Positions 11,319 to 21,001 of a stretch of 64,000 nucleotides of DNA are shown here, one piece after another. The notes under the pieces were generated by a model. That model was not told the origin of the DNA, ran no database searches, and worked only from the letters and a program-made list of their open reading frames with translations. A program made the translations under genes and the position numbers. Location: positions 682,001-746,000 of the forward strand of contig NZ_CP032419.1 of the NCBI RefSeq assembly GCF_003595175.1. The letters are read 5' to 3'. Each line of letters starts with the position of its first letter. Within the stretch, counting starts at the first letter, position 1. Source of the stretch: Pseudomonas cavernae. Lineage in GTDB: Bacteria > Pseudomonadota > Gammaproteobacteria > Pseudomonadales > Pseudomonadaceae.

Positions 11319-11678
11319 ATGCAGTATCTGCGTGTTTTGCCCTTTCTTGCGGTGCTGGTGGTAATCCTGTGCACCGGTTTGAAGCCTGAGCCTGTGGCAC
11401 AGGTGTTCGATCAGCAGGACAAGTTGCACCATCTGCTCGGCTTCGCAGCCCTCTTCTTTACCTTGCGCTTGGCTTTCCCCCGCCCGCATTTCATTTGGCT
11501 GATGGCCCTCAGCCTGGCGGCTGCGCTGTTGATCGAGCTAGGCCAGGGCTTGTTGCCCCATCGCACGCCCTCGGCGGTGGACATGCTGGCTAATATGCTG
11601 GGTGTCGCTTTGGGTTGGCTTTGTTCGCTGGCGCTTGGCTGGCTGCACGCTCGGGGCGCTTGTCAACAGGGCAATTGA
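11319..11678 (+). CDS. VanZ-like membrane protein
   Basis: Small polytopic protein of 119 residues with about four hydrophobic helices. The DKLHHLLGFAALFFTLRLAF, ELGQGLLPHRTPSAVDMLANMLG pattern is that of VanZ-like proteins. Its function is unknown; such genes commonly close polysaccharide clusters in Pseudomonas. It lies 67 bp after galE and may be the last gene of the operon. Confidence 0.8.
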   Translation: MQYLRVLPFLAVLVVILCTGLKPEPVAQVFDQQDKLHHLLGFAALFFTLRLAFPRPHFIWLMALSLAAALLIELGQGLLPHRTPSAVDMLANMLGVALGWLCSLALGWLHARGACQQGN

Positions 11679-12144
11679 TGCCTGGTTCGGCTTAATCCCC
11701 GTGCACCTCGGCTGAGGTTTGTCACTGGCAAAACGCACAAGATCTTGGCGCAGGCATAACCCCGGCAAGGCTTAGCTCTGGCTGCGTTTGAGCGCTGGTC
11801 GCACCATGCCCGTCCGGCTAATCCTTAAGCCCGCAACCACTACACTCAAGCTGGAAAGCGGGTGTATCGATGAGGAGTTGGGGGAGTATTGAGTTAGGGA
11901 TGAATGCTTAGGGAATTGCTGCATACACCCGCTCGTGGCGTAACAGGCACCGAGCGTGAACGTGATGAACCTATGGCCGAATATTGTCTCCCATACAGCT
12001 TCAGGGCTGGCTTTTTCCCTCCTGCGTGCTTGGCGCTATGAGCCGGCGGGCGCAGAGCGCTACAAACATGCGCGTCTAATCGATAACGCGGCTTGCTGCC
12101 GACTGGCGAGTAGTTGCGTGCTGTGTGAGTTGGCACTGCAGCGT
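11679..12144. other. Intergenic region, no gene recognised
   Basis: About 466 bp without a convincing gene on either strand. The only structure noticed is a 10-bp inverted repeat, GCGGGTGTAT at 11858-11867 and its complement at 11923-11932, about 55 bp apart. No terminator for the O-antigen operon was recognised. The region may hold the promoter of the small gene that follows. Confidence 0.4.
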
Positions 12145-12429
12145 ATGTTCTGCTGTATGCAGCTTGTGCTTTTTGCACTGCTGTCTGGCTGTGCAATGGA
12201 TGACGCGCATCTGGTGTTAATACGTGACGATGTGTTGATCCACGTGCGCTTGGTCGAGCATATCGACTACAAACCCGGTGCTGAGGCATACGGCCTTACG
12301 CGTTGTGCCAATGGAGTGTGCGTGCTGGAGATTCTGCGCGATCGCTACCCGTTCTGCCTGCAGCATGAGCTGCGCCATGCCTTTGAGGGCGATTGGCATG
12401 GACAGCAAGAAACCCTTGAGGATTGTTAA
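12145..12429 (+). CDS. Small secreted or lipoprotein-like protein with HELRH motif
   Basis: Not recognised with certainty. From ATG 12145 the product is 94 residues: a short hydrophobic stretch (MQLVLFALLSGC) resembling a lipobox with the cysteine at residue 16, then about 75 residues with YGLTRCANGVCVLEILRD and a zinc-protease-like HELRH followed by FEGDWH. The longer open frame from 11956 lacks family-like character before this point. Alternative starts are GTG 12118, which has GGCGAG upstream and adds an arginine-containing n-region, and TTG 12130. It is convergent with the ligase gene, with 22 bp between stops. Confidence 0.5.
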   Translation: MFCCMQLVLFALLSGCAMDDAHLVLIRDDVLIHVRLVEHIDYKPGAEAYGLTRCANGVCVLEILRDRYPFCLQHELRHAFEGDWHGQQETLEDC

Positions 12430-12451
12430 TCGGTCTGCCTGCTTGGCGCGC

Positions 12452-13822
12452 TTAGGCCTGCTGGCTGCGTGTTTTGCGCTGGCGCGGGTTGCTGTGACTG
12501 CCGGCGAGCACGGCTATGGCGCAGAGCACCACCAGGGTTGCGGCGTTGGCCGGGATCTGCAGGTTGAAGTCGGTGCTGGAGTGGATCAGCAGGGCGATGA
12601 TGCCCATGCTCGCGCCGAAACCCACCCCGCTGCGGTACACCGATTCGCGCCGCCATAGCGCACGGAGGGCATGCCACAAGGCCAGCAGAATGAAGACCGC
12701 CAGCGGCAGGCTGCCCAGCAGACCGAACTCGATGGCGAACTGCAGGTAGTCGTTGTGCGCATGGTCGAAATGAATGCGGATGTCCTCGCCCGGGTACTGG
12801 GGGAACACCGCTTCGAAGCTGCCCGCGCCTTGCCCCAGCAGTGGGCGTTCCTGCAGCAGCGGGATGGCGTAGCCGAACACGTCATCGCGGACTTCGTTGG
12901 CCTGCTGGACCACTTCGCCATTGACCACCACGTCGTTCAGGCGGGTGTTGAGCACGCGGTCTTTGAGCTTTTCCAGGCCGAAGTACTGGCTGATCACCAA
13001 TACGTCGATGAGGATGATGCTGGCGAGGATCAGACCGTTGCGCAGGCGGTGTTCCTTCTCCAGCAGGACGAACAGGCCGCCCACCAGCAGCAGGCTGGCG
13101 AAGAACGCGGTGTTGCCCATGCGCGAGTGAGTCATGACCAGGGCGATGACCATCACCACCAGCGCCAGGCGCAGGCGCGCCTTGGGGCCCATCAGCAGTT
13201 CCAGCAGGTTGACCCAGCTGAACGGGCGGCCATCACGCAGGGCCAGCAGTAGGCCGATGCCGCAGGCCAGGGTCATTTCCAGGTAGCCCGCCAGGTGGTT
13301 GCGGTTGACGAAGGTGCCGGTGGCATCGCCGAGGTAGCTGGTTTTGGGGCCGGCCAGCAGCCATTCCACGCCGGAGAGGGTCATGAAGGCGCCGAAGAAA
13401 GCCTGCAGGGTACCGCTGACCACCAGCGTGCCGAGCAGCAGGCTGAGGCGCTTGCGGGTCTGGAACAGGCTGACCACCAGGAAAAACAGCAGGCAGTAGG
13501 CCAGGCCGAGCATCAGGTACTGGAAGCTCGAGCCGTTATCCAGGCTCAGCCCGGCCAGCCATTGCACCGCGACCCAGGCCTGAGTGAGCAGGAGCAGGCC
13601 GAGCATGGGCAGGGCGACTCTCAGCGCCTGGTTCCGACTGCCTTGCGCAGCCCCGCCGCGCAGTTGGCCAACAGCCCAGAGGCTGCCGACCACCCCCATG
13701 AGGCACACGAACAGCCCCATGGACCAGTCCCGGTTGCTGCCCAGAGGAAGGGGCAGCCACACCAGGAGGAAAAGGGTGGCGCATAACAGAAACCGCTCGA
13801 GGAAGCTTGTGGGCTGGGACAT
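12452..13822 (-). CDS. O-antigen ligase family membrane protein (Wzy_C superfamily)
   Basis: Polytopic inner-membrane protein of 456 residues with about 12 hydrophobic helices. The large periplasmic loop contains PLLGQGAGSFEAVFPQY and HAHNDYLQFAIEFGLLG, the hallmark of O-antigen ligases/polymerases. The frame is open upstream to 13921, but ATG 13822 (MSQPTSFLERFLL) precedes the first helix directly. It probably transfers polymerised O antigen to lipid A-core, or acts as a related glycoprotein oligosaccharyl ligase; the two cannot be told apart by sequence alone. It is transcribed towards the polysaccharide cluster. Confidence 0.8.
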   Translation of the reverse strand: MSQPTSFLERFLLCATLFLLVWLPLPLGSNRDWSMGLFVCLMGVVGSLWAVGQLRGGAAQGSRNQALRVALPMLGLLLLTQAWVAVQWLAGLSLDNGSSFQYLMLGLAYCLLFFLVVSLFQTRKRLSLLLGTLVVSGTLQAFFGAFMTLSGVEWLLAGPKTSYLGDATGTFVNRNHLAGYLEMTLACGIGLLLALRDGRPFSWVNLLELLMGPKARLRLALVVMVIALVMTHSRMGNTAFFASLLLVGGLFVLLEKEHRLRNGLILASIILIDVLVISQYFGLEKLKDRVLNTRLNDVVVNGEVVQQANEVRDDVFGYAIPLLQERPLLGQGAGSFEAVFPQYPGEDIRIHFDHAHNDYLQFAIEFGLLGSLPLAVFILLALWHALRALWRRESVYRSGVGFGASMGIIALLIHSSTDFNLQIPANAATLVVLCAIAVLAGSHSNPRQRKTRSQQA

Positions 13823-14076
13823 AGGCGATGCTGGTTGGTGGTGTCGCCGTGAGGCAGGCGTGGTGTGTCGAGGGTGCTCAAAAGGGCAGCAATTGTAGGG
13901 GGTTCTGCCGCTAATAACCACGGCACGAGAAGCTCTTACGCACCGTCGTCTTGATAACTGGCCCGCGCCTCGTCGCTAGGAAGCACCGTGCCCGCTATGG
14001 GCGCAATTTCGCAGGCAGCCGATGGCTATGGTGCTGGACGGAGCTTTGGCAGGAGAGCCCGGGTAGCTTCAGGGCG

Positions 14077-14100
14077 GTGGGGGAACAAGTGGGGGAACAA
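14077..14100. repeat. Tandem 12-bp direct repeat
   Basis: GTGGGGGAACAA occurs twice head to tail in the otherwise featureless 13823-14148 interval between the ligase start and the ppa terminator. No gene is supported in that interval. Confidence 0.6.
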
Positions 14101-14148
14101 ATCAATGTATAAACGCCAAGCTCGAAAACTACTTGGGTTTCAGACATA

Positions 14149-14174
14149 AAAAAGCCGGCTTGTGGCCGGCTTTT
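14149..14174 (-). terminator. Intrinsic terminator of ppa
   Basis: AAAAAGCCGGC at 14149-14159, loop TTGTG, and GCCGGCTTTT at 14165-14174 form a perfect GC-rich stem with A/T tails on both sides. It lies 16 bp after the ppa stop codon on the minus strand. It could terminate in both directions. Confidence 0.9.
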
Positions 14175-14190
14175 AGGGGGTGGCTTTGGC

Positions 14191-14718
14191 TTATTTTTGG
14201 TAAGCCGCAACCGCCTTGGTAATTTCGGCGCGGGCCTCTTCAGCGTTGCCCCAGCCCTCAACCTTGACCCACTTGCCCTTCTCGAGATCCTTGTAGTTCT
14301 CGAAGAAGTGCTTGATCTGCTCGAGCAGCAGGGCCGGCAGGTCGGTGTACTCCTGCACGTCTTTGTACAGAACGGTGAGCTTGTCGTGTGGCACGGCGAG
14401 CAGCTTGGCGTCGCCGCCAGCCTCGTCGGTCATGTGCAGGACGCCGACCGGACGCGCGCGGATCACCGAGCCCGGGGCGACCGGATAGGGGGTCACGACC
14501 AGCACGTCGAGGGCATCGCCATCGTCGGCCAGGGTGTTGGGGATGTAGCCGTAGTTGGCCGGGTAGAACATCGGGGTGGCCATGAAACGGTCGACGAACA
14601 GGCAGTCGCTGTCCTTGTCGATTTCGTATTTGATCGGCGCATGGTTGGCCGGGATCTCGATGGCGACGTAGATGTCGTTCGGCAGGTCTTTGCCGGCCGG
14701 GATCTTGCTGTAGCTCAT
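14191..14718 (-). CDS. ppa: Inorganic pyrophosphatase
   Basis: Family I soluble pyrophosphatase of 175 residues that hydrolyses PPi to phosphate and drives biosynthetic reactions. The metal-binding signature [15 protein letters not shown] is intact, as are [15 protein letters not shown] upstream of it and the C-terminal [14 protein letters not shown]. The length matches the E. coli enzyme. It stands alone with its own terminator. The ppa-mtfA-dedA order agrees with my recollection of P. aeruginosa. Confidence 0.97.
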   Translation of the reverse strand: MSYSKIPAGKDLPNDIYVAIEIPANHAPIKYEIDKDSDCLFVDRFMATPMFYPANYGYIPNTLADDGDALDVLVVTPYPVAPGSVIRARPVGVLHMTDEAGGDAKLLAVPHDKLTVLYKDVQEYTDLPALLLEQIKHFFENYKDLEKGKWVKVEGWGNAEEARAEITKAVAAYQK

Positions 14719-14841
14719 GGGCGACTCCCAAAGGGTGGGCCTAAAAAGTGGGCGCGATTATAGGCACATTCCCCGAGCGTTACCATGCCGCTGAACTCAG
14801 TCATTGGTCGAATAAGGTATCGGGGCGAGGCAAAGGCACTG

Positions 14842-15648
14842 CTAGCCGCGGTAGTCCGGGTGTTCGGCCTGCAGCTGGCACAGGCGGGTGAGCGGATCCT
14901 GGCGGTAGAACGCCTGGAGCTGGACGTAGACCTGCGGGTAGGCGCCGTGCAGCAGGTCCGGGGCGCTGAAGAAGTATTCGCTGGTGACGGCGAAGAACTC
15001 CGCCGGGTTTTCCGCGGCGTAGGGGTCGATCGGCGTTTCGGCGTCGGGATTGCGGTCGAGGCGGGCATTGAGGTCGTCGAAGGCGGCCTGCATGGCGCCG
15101 GCCCAGTCGCTGACGCGCATGTCACTGTGCAGCGGCGGCAGGCCGTTGGCGTCGCCATTGAGCATGTCCAGCTTGTGCGCCAGCTCGTGGATCACCAGGT
15201 TGTAGGCGTCCCAAGTGCCGCTGGCCTGCACGCCGGGCCAGGCGAGGATCACCGGGCCTTGCTGCCAGGCCTCGCCGCTGTGCTCGGCGTCCCACTCATG
15301 CACCACGCCGCTGGCGTCGCGGTGGCGCTGCGGGCTGACGAAGTCGTCCGGGTACAGGACGATCTCGTGGAAGCCGCGATACCAGTCGAGGTCGGCCAGG
15401 TGCAGCAGCGGCAGTTGCGCCTGGGCGGCGAGCAGCAGCCGTTCGGGCTGCTGCAGTTCGACGCCGGGCAGCGCGGTCAGGCGCTTGCCATGCAGGAACA
15501 GCACGGCGCGCTGGCGCAGGCGCTGGTCTTCGGCCGCGCTGAGGCCATCGAGGATCGGCAGGCTCTGGCGCACCTGCTGCCACAAAGCGGGGTCGAGTGG
15601 ATAGCGGGCGAGGATGCGACGGTGGCGCCAGGAGCGCAGGAACCCCAT
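14842..15648 (-). CDS. mtfA: M90 family zinc metallopeptidase MtfA
   Basis: Cytoplasmic zinc peptidase of 268 residues. The HELAHKLDMLNGDANG motif gives the zinc ligands and the catalytic glutamate, and a C-terminal EFFAVTSEYFF supplies a further conserved acidic site. In E. coli the homologue binds the Mlc repressor and affects glucose PTS genes; in Pseudomonas the target is not established. It lies 6 bp downstream of the dedA-like gene on the same strand, so the two are probably co-transcribed. Confidence 0.88.
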   Translation of the reverse strand: MGFLRSWRHRRILARYPLDPALWQQVRQSLPILDGLSAAEDQRLRQRAVLFLHGKRLTALPGVELQQPERLLLAAQAQLPLLHLADLDWYRGFHEIVLYPDDFVSPQRHRDASGVVHEWDAEHSGEAWQQGPVILAWPGVQASGTWDAYNLVIHELAHKLDMLNGDANGLPPLHSDMRVSDWAGAMQAAFDDLNARLDRNPDAETPIDPYAAENPAEFFAVTSEYFFSAPDLLHGAYPQVYVQLQAFYRQDPLTRLCQLQAEHPDYRG

Positions 15649-15654
15649 GGCGGG

Positions 15655-16317
15655 TCAGCTGGCCTGTTTGATATCGCCGGCGGGCACCCGGCGCAGTTTG
15701 TGGTGGAGGACGCTGAGGGCCATCGGCAGCAGCGACAAGGCGATGACCACCAGCACCATCAGCGACAGGTTCTGCTTGATGAAGGGCACGTTGCCGAAGA
15801 AGTAGCCGAGGGTCACCAGGCCGCCGACCCAGGCGATGGTGCCGAGCACGCTGAAGGCGAAAAAGCGTGGGTAGGGCATCTTGCCGACGCCGGCGACGAA
15901 CGGCGCGAAGGTCCGCACTATGGGCAGGAAGCGCGCCAGGGTCACGGTCTTGCCGCCGTGGCGGTCGTAGAACTCGTGGGTGCGCTGCAGGTAGTCGCGG
16001 CGGAAGATCTTCGACTGCGGGTTGCGGAACAGGCGCTCGCCGGCCGTGCGGCCGATCAGGTAGTTGGTGCTGTCGCCGGCGATCGCCGCCAGCATCAGCA
16101 AGGCACCGAGCAGGAGCGGGTCCATGTTGCCGCTGGCGCACAGGGCGCCGGCGATGAACAGCAGCGAATCGCCGGGCAGGAAGGGCATCACCACCAGGCC
16201 GGTCTCGCAGAAGATCACCAGGAAGAGGATGGCGTAGATCCACGTGCCGTAGTTGACGACCAACAGGTTCAGATAAGTGTCGAGGTGGAGGATTAGATCG
16301 ATCGGGTTGAAATCCAT
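15655..16317 (-). CDS. DedA family membrane protein
   Basis: Inner-membrane protein of 220 residues with five to six hydrophobic segments. It carries the DedA signatures FCETGLVVMPFLPGDSLLF, GRTAGERLF and RFLPIVRTFAPFVAGVGKMP. The family is linked to undecaprenyl-phosphate or phospholipid recycling and to membrane-potential and antimicrobial-peptide tolerance. It is the first gene of a probable dedA-mtfA operon. The promoter should lie in 16318-16532, shared divergently with the next gene. Confidence 0.9.
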   Translation of the reverse strand: MDFNPIDLILHLDTYLNLLVVNYGTWIYAILFLVIFCETGLVVMPFLPGDSLLFIAGALCASGNMDPLLLGALLMLAAIAGDSTNYLIGRTAGERLFRNPQSKIFRRDYLQRTHEFYDRHGGKTVTLARFLPIVRTFAPFVAGVGKMPYPRFFAFSVLGTIAWVGGLVTLGYFFGNVPFIKQNLSLMVLVVIALSLLPMALSVLHHKLRRVPAGDIKQAS

Positions 16318-16532
16318 GAGACGCCTGTACTAATGCGCATAACGAGGGAGATGCGCTGAGCAGGACGGCGCATGTCGAAGCAGATTGTCTGGAGTATAAG
16401 GCCAAGCGTTGGGCAGGGAACCGCAGTTTGTCGCAGCTTGTTACTCCGCCCATCCGACTGCCGCCAGGGCTGCGAGTCGGCACAAAGGCTGCACGGGCAG
16501 CCCCAGGCAGGCGGGTAGGAGGGCGGTGGCCA

Positions 16533-17132
16533 ATGACGGTGCAAGTCGTGGAACACCCGGCGATCACCCTGGCTCTCGGGCATGGCTTGGACCTGCCCGG
16601 CCAGGCGGCGCGGGCGCGCGCCGGTGCGGGTGGTCGCCCTGCTGTGGGCGCGCAATTGCCCAATGTGGTGCGGGGACTCGGCCATTTGCTCGATGGTCTG
16701 TGCGCCGACTACAGCTGCACACCGGAGGGCTGGAGCGAGGCGCAGGCCGCCCGTCAGGTGCTGTCGACCCGGGTGCCGCGGCGGCATGCCTTCCTGCTGT
16801 TCACCTTGCCTGCGGCCGGCATGCGCAGCCTCGACGAGTGGGCGGCGGCGCTGGTCTACTGGCCGCTCGCCGGGCACTGGCCGGACGCCGCCGCCAGCGA
16901 GGTGGCGGGGCTCGGCCGCTACGTACCCCTGGCCGGGCGTGTGGCGGCGTTGCCAGAGGGCTGGGATGGCATGCTGGTGCGCGCCCTGGCACCGACGCCG
17001 CAGGCGCGTTATGAGGCCTTGTCGGAGTTGCAGCAGGCGCTGCAAACGCCCCTGCAGCCGCGCCGTCGCCCCGGCGCAGTCCTGTGGCTGCGTTGCCTGG
17101 CGGCTCGGCTGCAGCGCTGGGGGCGGGGTTAG
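16533..17132 (+). CDS. Shrunken PP2C phosphatase/protein kinase remnant
   Basis: Open frame of 199 residues from ATG 16533, with AGGAGGG upstream. The middle (LLDGLCADYSCTPEGWSEAQAARQVL) resembles the early part of bifunctional PP2C-kinase proteins, where a DYYxTPxxW segment precedes the phosphatase core. The later part (LDEWAAALVYWPLAGHWP, then MLVRALAPTPQARYEALSEL) resembles the end of the kinase C-lobe in the same proteins. The phosphatase metal residues, the kinase HRD and DFG motifs and the membrane anchor are absent, so it looks like an in-frame collapse of a roughly 550-residue gene. Catalysis is unlikely. The frame upstream of 16533 is probably non-coding. Confidence 0.5.
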   Translation: MTVQVVEHPAITLALGHGLDLPGQAARARAGAGGRPAVGAQLPNVVRGLGHLLDGLCADYSCTPEGWSEAQAARQVLSTRVPRRHAFLLFTLPAAGMRSLDEWAAALVYWPLAGHWPDAAASEVAGLGRYVPLAGRVAALPEGWDGMLVRALAPTPQARYEALSELQQALQTPLQPRRRPGAVLWLRCLAARLQRWGRG

Positions 17133-17139
17133 GCGGGGC

Positions 17140-17595
17140 TCAGTTGTCGTTGATCGGCAGGATGTAGTTCTTGAATTCGCGATCCTCGTGGAAACCGATC
17201 GACTCGTAGACCCGGTGCGCCACCTCGTTGTCGATCTGGGTGGACACCCGCATGCGCACGGCGTTGGTTTCCTTGGCCATCTTCTTCGCGGTTTGCAGCA
17301 GGCGGTCGGCGACCAACTGCCGCCGGGCGTCCTCGGCGACGAAGATGTCGTTGAGGATCCACACGCGCTTGAGCGACAGCGACGAGTAGCTGGGATACAG
17401 CTGGCAGAAACCCAGTAGCTTGTCGTCGTTGTCGGCCAGGGCCAGGTAGACCACCGACTCCTTGCGGCGCAGGCGTTTCTCGAGAAAGCGCCGCGAGGCT
17501 TCGGGGAAGGCGAGTTCGCCGTAGAACTCGCGGTATCTGACGAACAGCGGAGTCAGCAGGTCCAGGTGCTCCAGACTGGCTTGGATAATGCGCAT
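17140..17595 (-). CDS. GNAT family N-acetyltransferase
   Basis: Cytoplasmic acetyl-CoA-dependent acyltransferase of 151 residues. The acetyl-CoA binding region is WILNDIFVAEDARRQLVADRLLQTA (motif A) and the C-terminal motif B region reads VAHRVYESIGFHED. It matches the size of small single-domain GNATs. The substrate is unknown. It is convergent with the kinase remnant, with 7 bp between stops. Confidence 0.87.
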   Translation of the reverse strand: MRIIQASLEHLDLLTPLFVRYREFYGELAFPEASRRFLEKRLRRKESVVYLALADNDDKLLGFCQLYPSYSSLSLKRVWILNDIFVAEDARRQLVADRLLQTAKKMAKETNAVRMRVSTQIDNEVAHRVYESIGFHEDREFKNYILPINDN

Positions 17596-17902
17596 GGTGG
17601 GCCTCGGCGTCAGTGATGGGGCTGCTCAAACAATGCAGGTGCTGTGCCAGCAGTCGCACTGATGCTGCCTAAGGGATTTGGAAAGCGCAATCCAAGCGAG
17701 CGTTTGCTTGGCTGGGCCCTCGGTCGACTTCGAGGGCGCGCGCCATAGCCTGCGTTGACTCATCGCCGCGCCTGGTCTCGGCGTCTCAGTCAGCCGAATT
17801 TGTGTCACCCATCAAACGCTCAGGCCATGGCTGGCGTTCGCCCCGACACGCCGCCCAGCGGCTGGCTACGCTTGCATGATGGAGTGATGGGATGGATCCA
17901 CG
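17596..17902. other. Intergenic region, presumed divergent promoters
   Basis: 307 bp between the GNAT gene (leftward) and the hybrid kinase (rightward). No repeat, terminator or RNA gene was recognised. It should contain the promoters of both genes. Confidence 0.4.
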
Positions 17903-20900
17903 ATGAGCAGATGGGCGCGGTGCTTGCTGATACTGATCTGGGGGCTGCTGGGCGCCGTGCCGGCAGCCGCCGCGGCCTTGTCGCTGAGCGCGCAGGAACA
18001 GGCCTGGCGCCAGCAGCACCCGTTGCTGCGGGTCGGCATCGAGCGCAAGGGCTGGCCGCCGTTCGACATCATCGAGAGCGATGGCAGCTACCACGGCATC
18101 AGCGCCGATTACCTCGCGGCGCTCTGCCAGCGCCTCGGCCTGCGCTTCGAGCCGGTGTACTTCGACACCTGGGACCAGGCGCTGGCGGCTTTGCGCAGCG
18201 GCGCGGTGGATGTGCTGCCGTCGATGGCGCGGACCCCGGAACGCGAAGACCTGATGCTGTTCAGCCAGCCCTACCTGATCAGCAACAGCCTGATCTTCAG
18301 CCGCCGCGAGGTGGTCGACCTGCACGGCCTCGATGACCTGGCGCGCAAGCGGGTGGCGATCGAGCGCGGCTATGCGCTGCAGGAGCTGCTCAAGAGCCGG
18401 GTGCCGCAGGTCCGCCTGGTCGAGACCGCGGACACCGAGGCGGCGCTGCGGGCGGTCTCCGGCGGGCGCGCCGAGGCTTATGTTGGCGACATGATCGTGG
18501 CCAGCTACCTGATGCGCAAACTCAACCTGGCCAACCTGCAGCTGCTCGGCGAGAGCGGCCTGGCCGGCAGCGAGATCCGCTTCGGCGTGCGCCGCGACTG
18601 GCCGCTGCTCGCCGACCTGTTCGACCAGGCGCTGAGCGATCTCAGCGAGGCCGAGCGGCAAGCCATCGACGGCCGCTGGCTGTTGCCGTTGAACGAGCTG
18701 AGCTGGCGCAATCTGCTGCGCGTCGGCTGGCCCTACGGGCTGGGCTTCATCCTCCTGCTCGGCTTCGTCCTCTCGTGGAACCGCCGTCTGGCCGTGCAGG
18801 TGGCCGAGCGGCAGCGCGCCGAAACCGAGGCCGAGCAGCAGCGCAGCACGCTGCAGGCGCTGGTCAATGCGCTGCCCGACCCGATCTGGTTCAAGGACAA
18901 CGAGGGCCGCTACCGCGGGCTCAATCAGGCGTTCGCCGAACTGGTCGGCCGGCCACGCGAGGCGCTGCTCGGCCGGCGCGACGACGATCTCTTGGCGGCC
19001 GCCGAGGCGCAGCGCCGCTGGGACCGCGATCGGGCCGCGCTGGCGCGTCAGCAACCGGCCGAGAGCGAGGACTGGTGGGCCTGTGCGGACGGCCGCCAGC
19101 TGCTGCTGGCGACCATCCGCGCCACCTTCTACGACGCCCAGGGCCAGCTGCTCGGGCTGGTCGGCGTCAGCCGCGACATCACCGCGCGCAAGGAATTCGA
19201 GGCGGCACTGGAGCAGGCCAAGGAGCTGGCCGAGGAGGCGACGCGGCTGAAGTCCGACTTCCTCGCCAACATGAGCCACGAGATCCGCACGCCGATGAAC
19301 GCCATCATCGGCATGACCCACCTGGCCTTGAACAGCGGCCTGGAGCCGCGCCAGCGCGACTATGTGGCGAAGATCCAGCTGGCCAGCCAGCACCTGCTCG
19401 GCCTGCTCAACGATGTCCTCGACTTCTCCCGCATCGAGGCCGGCAAGCTGCCGCTGGAGCGCATTCCCTTCGATCTGCGCCTGGTGCTGGAAAACCTCGT
19501 CAGCCTGGTCGGCCATCGGGTCGCCGACAAGGGCCTGCAGCTGCTGCTCAACCTCGACCCGCAGGTGCCTTGCCAGCTGCTCGGCGACCCGCTGCGGCTC
19601 CGGCAGATCCTGATCAACTACGCCAACAACGCGCTGAAGTTCACCGAGCAGGGCGAGATCGAGGTGCTGGTGCGCCTCGAGCAACAGCACGGCCAGGAGG
19701 TGCGCTTGTACTTCGGCGTGCGCGACACCGGCATCGGCCTCAGCCAGGAGCAGCAAGGGCGGCTGTTCGCCTCGTTCCAGCAGGCGGACAACTCGACCAC
19801 CCGCAAGTACGGCGGCACCGGCCTCGGCCTGGCCATCTGCAAGCGCCTGGCCGAGGCCATGGGCGGCGGCGTCGGGGTGGAAAGCCGGCCGGGGCAGGGC
19901 AGCCTGTTCTGGGCGCGGCTGCCGTTCGGCCTGGCCGACGCGGCGCAGCCGGTGAGCGAAACGCCGGCCCGGCGCACGGAGTTCCCCGGTCAGCGGATCC
20001 TGCTGGTGGAGGACAGCGAGCTGAATCAGGAGGTGGCCTGCGGTTTGTTGCGTGCCGTCGGCCTGCAAGTGGAGGTGGCCAACAACGGCGCCGAGGCCCT
20101 CGAGCTCCTGCGTCGGCACGCGGATGACTACTACACCCTGGTGTTGATGGACATGCAGATGCCGGTGATGGACGGCATTACCGCGACCCGCCAGCTACGC
20201 CAGGACCCCCGCTTCGCCAGGCTGCCGGTGCTGGCGATGACCGCCAACACCTTGCCGGGCGAGCGCGATCAGTGTCTGCGCGCGGGCATGAATGCGCACC
20301 TTAGCAAGCCGGTCGAGCCCGAGCGCCTGTGGGCCGCCTTGAGCCGTTGGCTGACGCCGCTCGACGTCACGCGCCCGGCCCCCGCCACAGCCGCGCCACG
20401 CTGGGTGTTGCCGGGGGTGGACTGCGCCAGCGGCCTGCGGCGCATGCTCGGCATGGCCGAGCTGTACCAGTCCCTGCTGCGCGCGTTCGCCGCCACCCAG
20501 CGGCGCTTCGCCGACGAGCTGCGCGAGGCGCTGGCCGGCGGCGAGGGCGAGCAGGCCGAGCGGCTGGCGCACAATCTCAAGGGTCAGGCCGGCAGTCTCG
20601 GCGCCGAGGCGCTGCAGGCGCAGGCCGGCGAACTGGAGCGGGCGATTCGCGGCGCTGCCGGAGCCGCGCCACTGGACGCGCAGATCGCCGCGCTGGACGC
20701 CGAGCTGCAAGCGCTGATCGCCGCCATCGACGCCCAGCTGCCGGCGCAGGACGCGGTGGAGCCGGCGCTGGAAGTCGACGAGCTGGCCCTCGGCGAGCTC
20801 TGCCAGCGCCTGCAGCGCCTGTTCGCCGAGCACGATCCGCGCGCCGGGCGGCTGTTCGGCGAACAGGCGGCGCTGCTGCGCGCCGCCTTCGCCGACGGTT

Positions 20901-21001
20901 ACGCCGTCATCGAGGCGGCGGTCCGCGGCTATGATTTCGACATGGCATTGCAGGCGCTGGGCGCCGCCGTGCAGCAGCGGCAACTGAGGAGGCAGTCATG
21001 A
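17903..21001 (+). CDS. Hybrid sensor histidine kinase, periplasmic solute-binding sensor (BvgS/EvgS type)
   Basis: Inner-membrane phosphorelay protein of 1032 residues. Order: signal peptide (1-24), one SBP_bac_3-type periplasmic domain (about 35-265), a transmembrane helix ([14 protein letters not shown], about 275-295), PAS (about 310-425), HisKA with His459 in [15 protein letters not shown], HATPase with DTGIGLS and GGTGLGLAI, a receiver with Asp750 in [11 protein letters not shown], and an HPt domain with His890 in [14 protein letters not shown]. All phosphotransfer residues are present, so a full His-Asp-His relay is possible. The sensor probably binds an amino acid or similar small solute. 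It overlaps the HD-GYP gene by ATGA, which makes that protein the likely output. Confidence 0.93.
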   Translation: MSRWARCLLILIWGLLGAVPAAAAALSLSAQEQAWRQQHPLLRVGIERKGWPPFDIIESDGSYHGISADYLAALCQRLGLRFEPVYFDTWDQALAALRSGAVDVLPSMARTPEREDLMLFSQPYLISNSLIFSRREVVDLHGLDDLARKRVAIERGYALQELLKSRVPQVRLVETADTEAALRAVSGGRAEAYVGDMIVASYLMRKLNLANLQLLGESGLAGSEIRFGVRRDWPLLADLFDQALSDLSEAERQAIDGRWLLPLNELSWRNLLRVGWPYGLGFILLLGFVLSWNRRLAVQVAERQRAETEAEQQRSTLQALVNALPDPIWFKDNEGRYRGLNQAFAELVGRPREALLGRRDDDLLAAAEAQRRWDRDRAALARQQPAESEDWWACADGRQLLLATIRATFYDAQGQLLGLVGVSRDITARKEFEAALEQAKELAEEATRLKSDFLANMSHEIRTPMNAIIGMTHLALNSGLEPRQRDYVAKIQLASQHLLGLLNDVLDFSRIEAGKLPLERIPFDLRLVLENLVSLVGHRVADKGLQLLLNLDPQVPCQLLGDPLRLRQILINYANNALKFTEQGEIEVLVRLEQQHGQEVRLYFGVRDTGIGLSQEQQGRLFASFQQADNSTTRKYGGTGLGLAICKRLAEAMGGGVGVESRPGQGSLFWARLPFGLADAAQPVSETPARRTEFPGQRILLVEDSELNQEVACGLLRAVGLQVEVANNGAEALELLRRHADDYYTLVLMDMQMPVMDGITATRQLRQDPRFARLPVLAMTANTLPGERDQCLRAGMNAHLSKPVEPERLWAALSRWLTPLDVTRPAPATAAPRWVLPGVDCASGLRRMLGMAELYQSLLRAFAATQRRFADELREALAGGEGEQAERLAHNLKGQAGSLGAEALQAQAGELERAIRGAAGAAPLDAQIAALDAELQALIAAIDAQLPAQDAVEPALEVDELALGELCQRLQRLFAEHDPRAGRLFGEQAALLRAAFADGYAVIEAAVRGYDFDMALQALGAAVQQRQLRRQS

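Noticed and set aside
11858..11932. 10-bp inverted repeat GCGGGTGTAT as transposon ends or operator
   Set aside because: The arms are short, 55 bp apart, unlike any other repeat in the window and without flanking duplications; probably chance.
13995..14261. Minus-strand 88-codon frame overlapping the ppa terminator and ppa end
   Set aside because: It runs through an intrinsic terminator and shows no family character.
17786..20119. Long open frame (777 codons) on the minus strand across the hybrid kinase
   Set aside because: It mirrors a high-GC gene with clear domains on the plus strand; the translation is repetitive Q/R/A-rich and has no family character. A shadow frame.
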